DNA of 64,000 bases from DASUPK01 sp963801055 (GTDB lineage Bacteria; Actinomycetota; Thermoleophilia; Solirubrobacterales; 70-9), in NCBI GenBank assembly GCA_963801055.1, contig CAWDDE010000003.1, forward strand, positions 248,001 through 312,000, written 5' to 3'. The first letter of the stretch is position 1. Each line of letters begins with the position of its first letter. The notes below the pieces were generated by a model, which saw nothing but the letters and a program-made list of their open reading frames with translations, ran no database searches and was not told where the DNA came from. This document shows, in pieces, positions 62,247-64,000 of the stretch. Position numbers and translations under genes: made by a program.

Positions 62247-63386
62247 GTGGACCTGAGTCTCACCGAGTCGGAGGCCGCCTTCCGGGACGAGGTCCGGAGC
62301 TGGCTCCAGGGGAATCACCCGGGGCCGGCGCCGGAGGGCGACGATGCCGCCGAGTTCGAGTTCCGCCGCGCCTGGCAGAGGAAGATGCACGACGCCGGGT
62401 GGGCCGGGATCTCCTGGCCCGAGGAGTACGGCGGCAGGGGCGCCACTCTGATCGAGCAGTCGATCTTCAACGAGGAGCTCGTCCGGCAGCGGGTGCCGGC
62501 TCCGGCCAACGTCCTCGGCCTGGTCATGGGCGGTCCCGTGGTGATCGCGCACGGCGACGAGGAGCAGAAAGAGCGCTATCTGGAGCCGATCCTCTCCGGA
62601 GACGAGATCTGGTGCCAGGGCTTCTCCGAGCCCGACTCGGGCTCAGACCTGGCCTCGCTCAAGGCCCGCGCGGTGAAGACCAACGGGAGCTGGAAGGTGA
62701 CCGGCCAGAAGGTCTGGACGACCTACGCGCACACGGCGAAGTGGTGCATGCTGCTCGCGCGCTCGGATCCGGACGCACCCAAGCACAAGGGGATCACCTA
62801 CTTCATCCTCGACATGGACCAGCCCGGGGTCGAGGTCCGGCCACTTCGCCAGATCACCGGTGAGGCGGAGTTCAACGAGATCTTCCTCGAGGAGGCCGAG
62901 ATTCCGGACGAGAACATAATCGGGGAGGTCGGCGGAGGCTGGCAGGTCGCGATCACGACCCTGATGTTCGAGCGAGCCGGCCTCGGTGCCGCCGCCGTGC
63001 TGGGCCTGAAGCGCACGATGGAGGACCTACTCGCGGTGGTTCGCGAGAGGGGACTCGACGACGACCCGGTGATCCGCCAGCGGATCGCCGAGCTACAGAT
63101 CGGGATCGAGGCGATGCGCCTCGGCTCACTCCGCGCCCTGACCGAGACGATGAAGACCGGCATTCCCGGTCCCGAGGGCTCGCTCAGCAAATGGCAATGG
63201 GCCGATTACAACCAGGCGCTGACCGAGCTCGGCAACGAGGTTCTCGGGCCGGAGGGAATGCGCGTCGACACCGACTGGAGCTACCGCTTCCTGCGCTCCC
63301 GGGCGAACTCGATCGAGGGCGGGACAACCGAGGTGCTCAAGAACATCATCGCCGAGCGCGTGCTCGGCCTGCCGAGGCTGAGGTAG
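62247..63386 (+). CDS. Acyl-CoA dehydrogenase
   Basis: A 379-residue flavoenzyme of the fatty-acid or steroid side-chain oxidation type. WCQGFSEPDSGSDLASL is the FAD/substrate signature, and VWTTYAHTAKWCMLLARS is the next strand. A late IEGGTTEVLKNIIAERVLGL contains the conserved GGTTE flavin-binding loop. It oxidises acyl-CoA to enoyl-CoA. GTG start, 13 bases after a perfect palindrome. The next gene, three bases downstream, is also an acyl-CoA dehydrogenase, so they probably form a FadE pair (alpha and beta). Confidence 0.92.
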   Translation: MDLSLTESEAAFRDEVRSWLQGNHPGPAPEGDDAAEFEFRRAWQRKMHDAGWAGISWPEEYGGRGATLIEQSIFNEELVRQRVPAPANVLGLVMGGPVVIAHGDEEQKERYLEPILSGDEIWCQGFSEPDSGSDLASLKARAVKTNGSWKVTGQKVWTTYAHTAKWCMLLARSDPDAPKHKGITYFILDMDQPGVEVRPLRQITGEAEFNEIFLEEAEIPDENIIGEVGGGWQVAITTLMFERAGLGAAAVLGLKRTMEDLLAVVRERGLDDDPVIRQRIAELQIGIEAMRLGSLRALTETMKTGIPGPEGSLSKWQWADYNQALTELGNEVLGPEGMRVDTDWSYRFLRSRANSIEGGTTEVLKNIIAERVLGLPRLR

Positions 63387-63389
63387 CCC

Positions 63390-64000
63390 GTGAACTTTGA
63401 CCTGAACGACGAGCAGCAGGAGATCAAGCGGACCGCACACGAGTTCCTCGCCTCCCGCTTCAACCCGGAGAAGGTACGTGAGCTTGCCGAGAGCCGCTCC
63501 TACGACGACGGCCTCTGGAGGGAAATCGCGGAGCTCGGCTGGCCCGGGATCGCGATCGCCGAGGATGACGGGGGGCAGGGACTCGGCATGGTGGAGCTCG
63601 TCGTCCTGCTGGAGGAGTCGGGCTACGCGTGTGCCCCGACCGCGCTGCTCGGCAGCGCCGGGGCCGCGCTCGTCATCTCCGCCGCCGGCTCGGACGAGCA
63701 GCGTGCCGAGTGGCTGCCCAAACTCGCCTCGGGGGAGGCCACCGGCTCGTTCGGCGGGTTCGCCGACGGCACCAGCACGCTCTTCTGCGACCTCCCGACA
63801 GCCGACGTGGTGGTCACGTTCGACGGCGAGGGAGCGCTGCTCGCGCCCGCCTCAGAGGTCGAGTTCGAGCCCTTCGATGCGATCGACGCGACCCGCTCCT
63901 TCGCGCTGGTCTCCGACGCGGCCGGGGAGCGCCTGCCGGGCGACGTCGACGGGGGCCGCGACCGGCTCGCCGTTGCGATCGCCGCGGAGCTGACCGGCAT
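63390..64000 (+). CDS. Acyl-CoA dehydrogenase (5' part, cut by window end)
   Basis: Starts with GTG three bases after the previous gene. The visible 203 residues begin FDLNDEQQEIKRTAHEFLAS, then LGWPGIAIAEDDGGQGLG, and reach ATGSFGGFADG. This is the N-terminal domain of an acyl-CoA dehydrogenase that lacks the usual SEPDAGSD motif at that point, as in non-catalytic FadE subunits of heterotetramers. No stop is seen, so the gene continues past the window. Confidence 0.85.
   Translation, partial: MNFDLNDEQQEIKRTAHEFLASRFNPEKVRELAESRSYDDGLWREIAELGWPGIAIAEDDGGQGLGMVELVVLLEESGYACAPTALLGSAGAALVISAAGSDEQRAEWLPKLASGEATGSFGGFADGTSTLFCDLPTADVVVTFDGEGALLAPASEVEFEPFDAIDATRSFALVSDAAGERLPGDVDGGRDRLAVAIAAELTG

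Overview
The window is GC-rich chromosomal DNA from an actinobacterium. Inference: class Thermoleophilia or a close relative. Supporting families are an F420-type LLM oxidoreductase, DUF3817, a SigB/SigF-type sigma factor with RsbW/STAS partners, a Kgd-type E2-E1 2-oxoglutarate dehydrogenase fusion, an AcrA1-like fused acyl-CoA reductase, a decaprenyl-phosphate phosphoribosyltransferase-like UbiA and c-di-AMP riboswitches on NlpC/P60 genes. There is no phage, plasmid, CRISPR or insertion-sequence signature.

Layout. 1-7.5 kb: LLM oxidoreductase, RNA methyltransferase, M3-like peptidase, two helical proteins, an EEP hydrolase, a four-times frameshifted argF, tRNA-Glu and lgt. 7.6-17.7 kb: housekeeping genes (SDR, tRNA-Val, 45-aa membrane protein, CNBD protein, FAH hydrolase, cold-shock protein, tRNA-Asp, flippase-like protein, membrane glycosyltransferase, ferritin, enolase-superfamily protein, flavodoxin, alcohol dehydrogenase). 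18.9-22.6 kb: a minus-strand operon of Orn/Lys/Arg decarboxylase, amidinohydrolase and carbamoylase-family amidase, which could form an arginine-to-putrescine route, behind a strongly structured leader. 23-31 kb: a SigB/SigF-type sigma factor facing a gap-free minus-strand operon of APC permease, UspA, PotA, PotD, PotB, PotC, STAS and RsbW. 31.4-38.2 kb: a plus-strand operon of aminotransferase, PucR regulator, saccharopine-reductase-like protein, alanine dehydrogenase and aldehyde dehydrogenase, preceded by a perfect 10+1+10 palindrome. 39.6-43.7 kb: a second PotABCD operon with a matching half-site. 43.9-46.2 kb: three tandem secreted NlpC/P60 proteins, two with c-di-AMP (ydaO-type) riboswitches. 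46.3-55.6 kb: SDR, aconitase, DUF3817 protein and a four-part 2-oxoglutarate dehydrogenase with two lipoyl domains. 56-64 kb: fused acyl-CoA reductase and alkyl-DHAP-synthase-like enzyme (possible ether-lipid pair), UbiA prenyltransferase, an MmyB-type regulator divergent from a SnoaL-like protein, and two acyl-CoA dehydrogenases, the last cut by the window end.

Two patterns cross the window. First, about ten genes carry single-base indels in short G/C runs, and correcting them restores family-typical lengths. This looks like consensus error in the assembly more than real decay, although argF and two small remnants could be true pseudogenes. Second, a roughly 40-bp hairpin repeat with compensatory stem changes occurs five times. 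One copy lies inside the loop of another, and the terminal ATG of two copies serves as a gene start.
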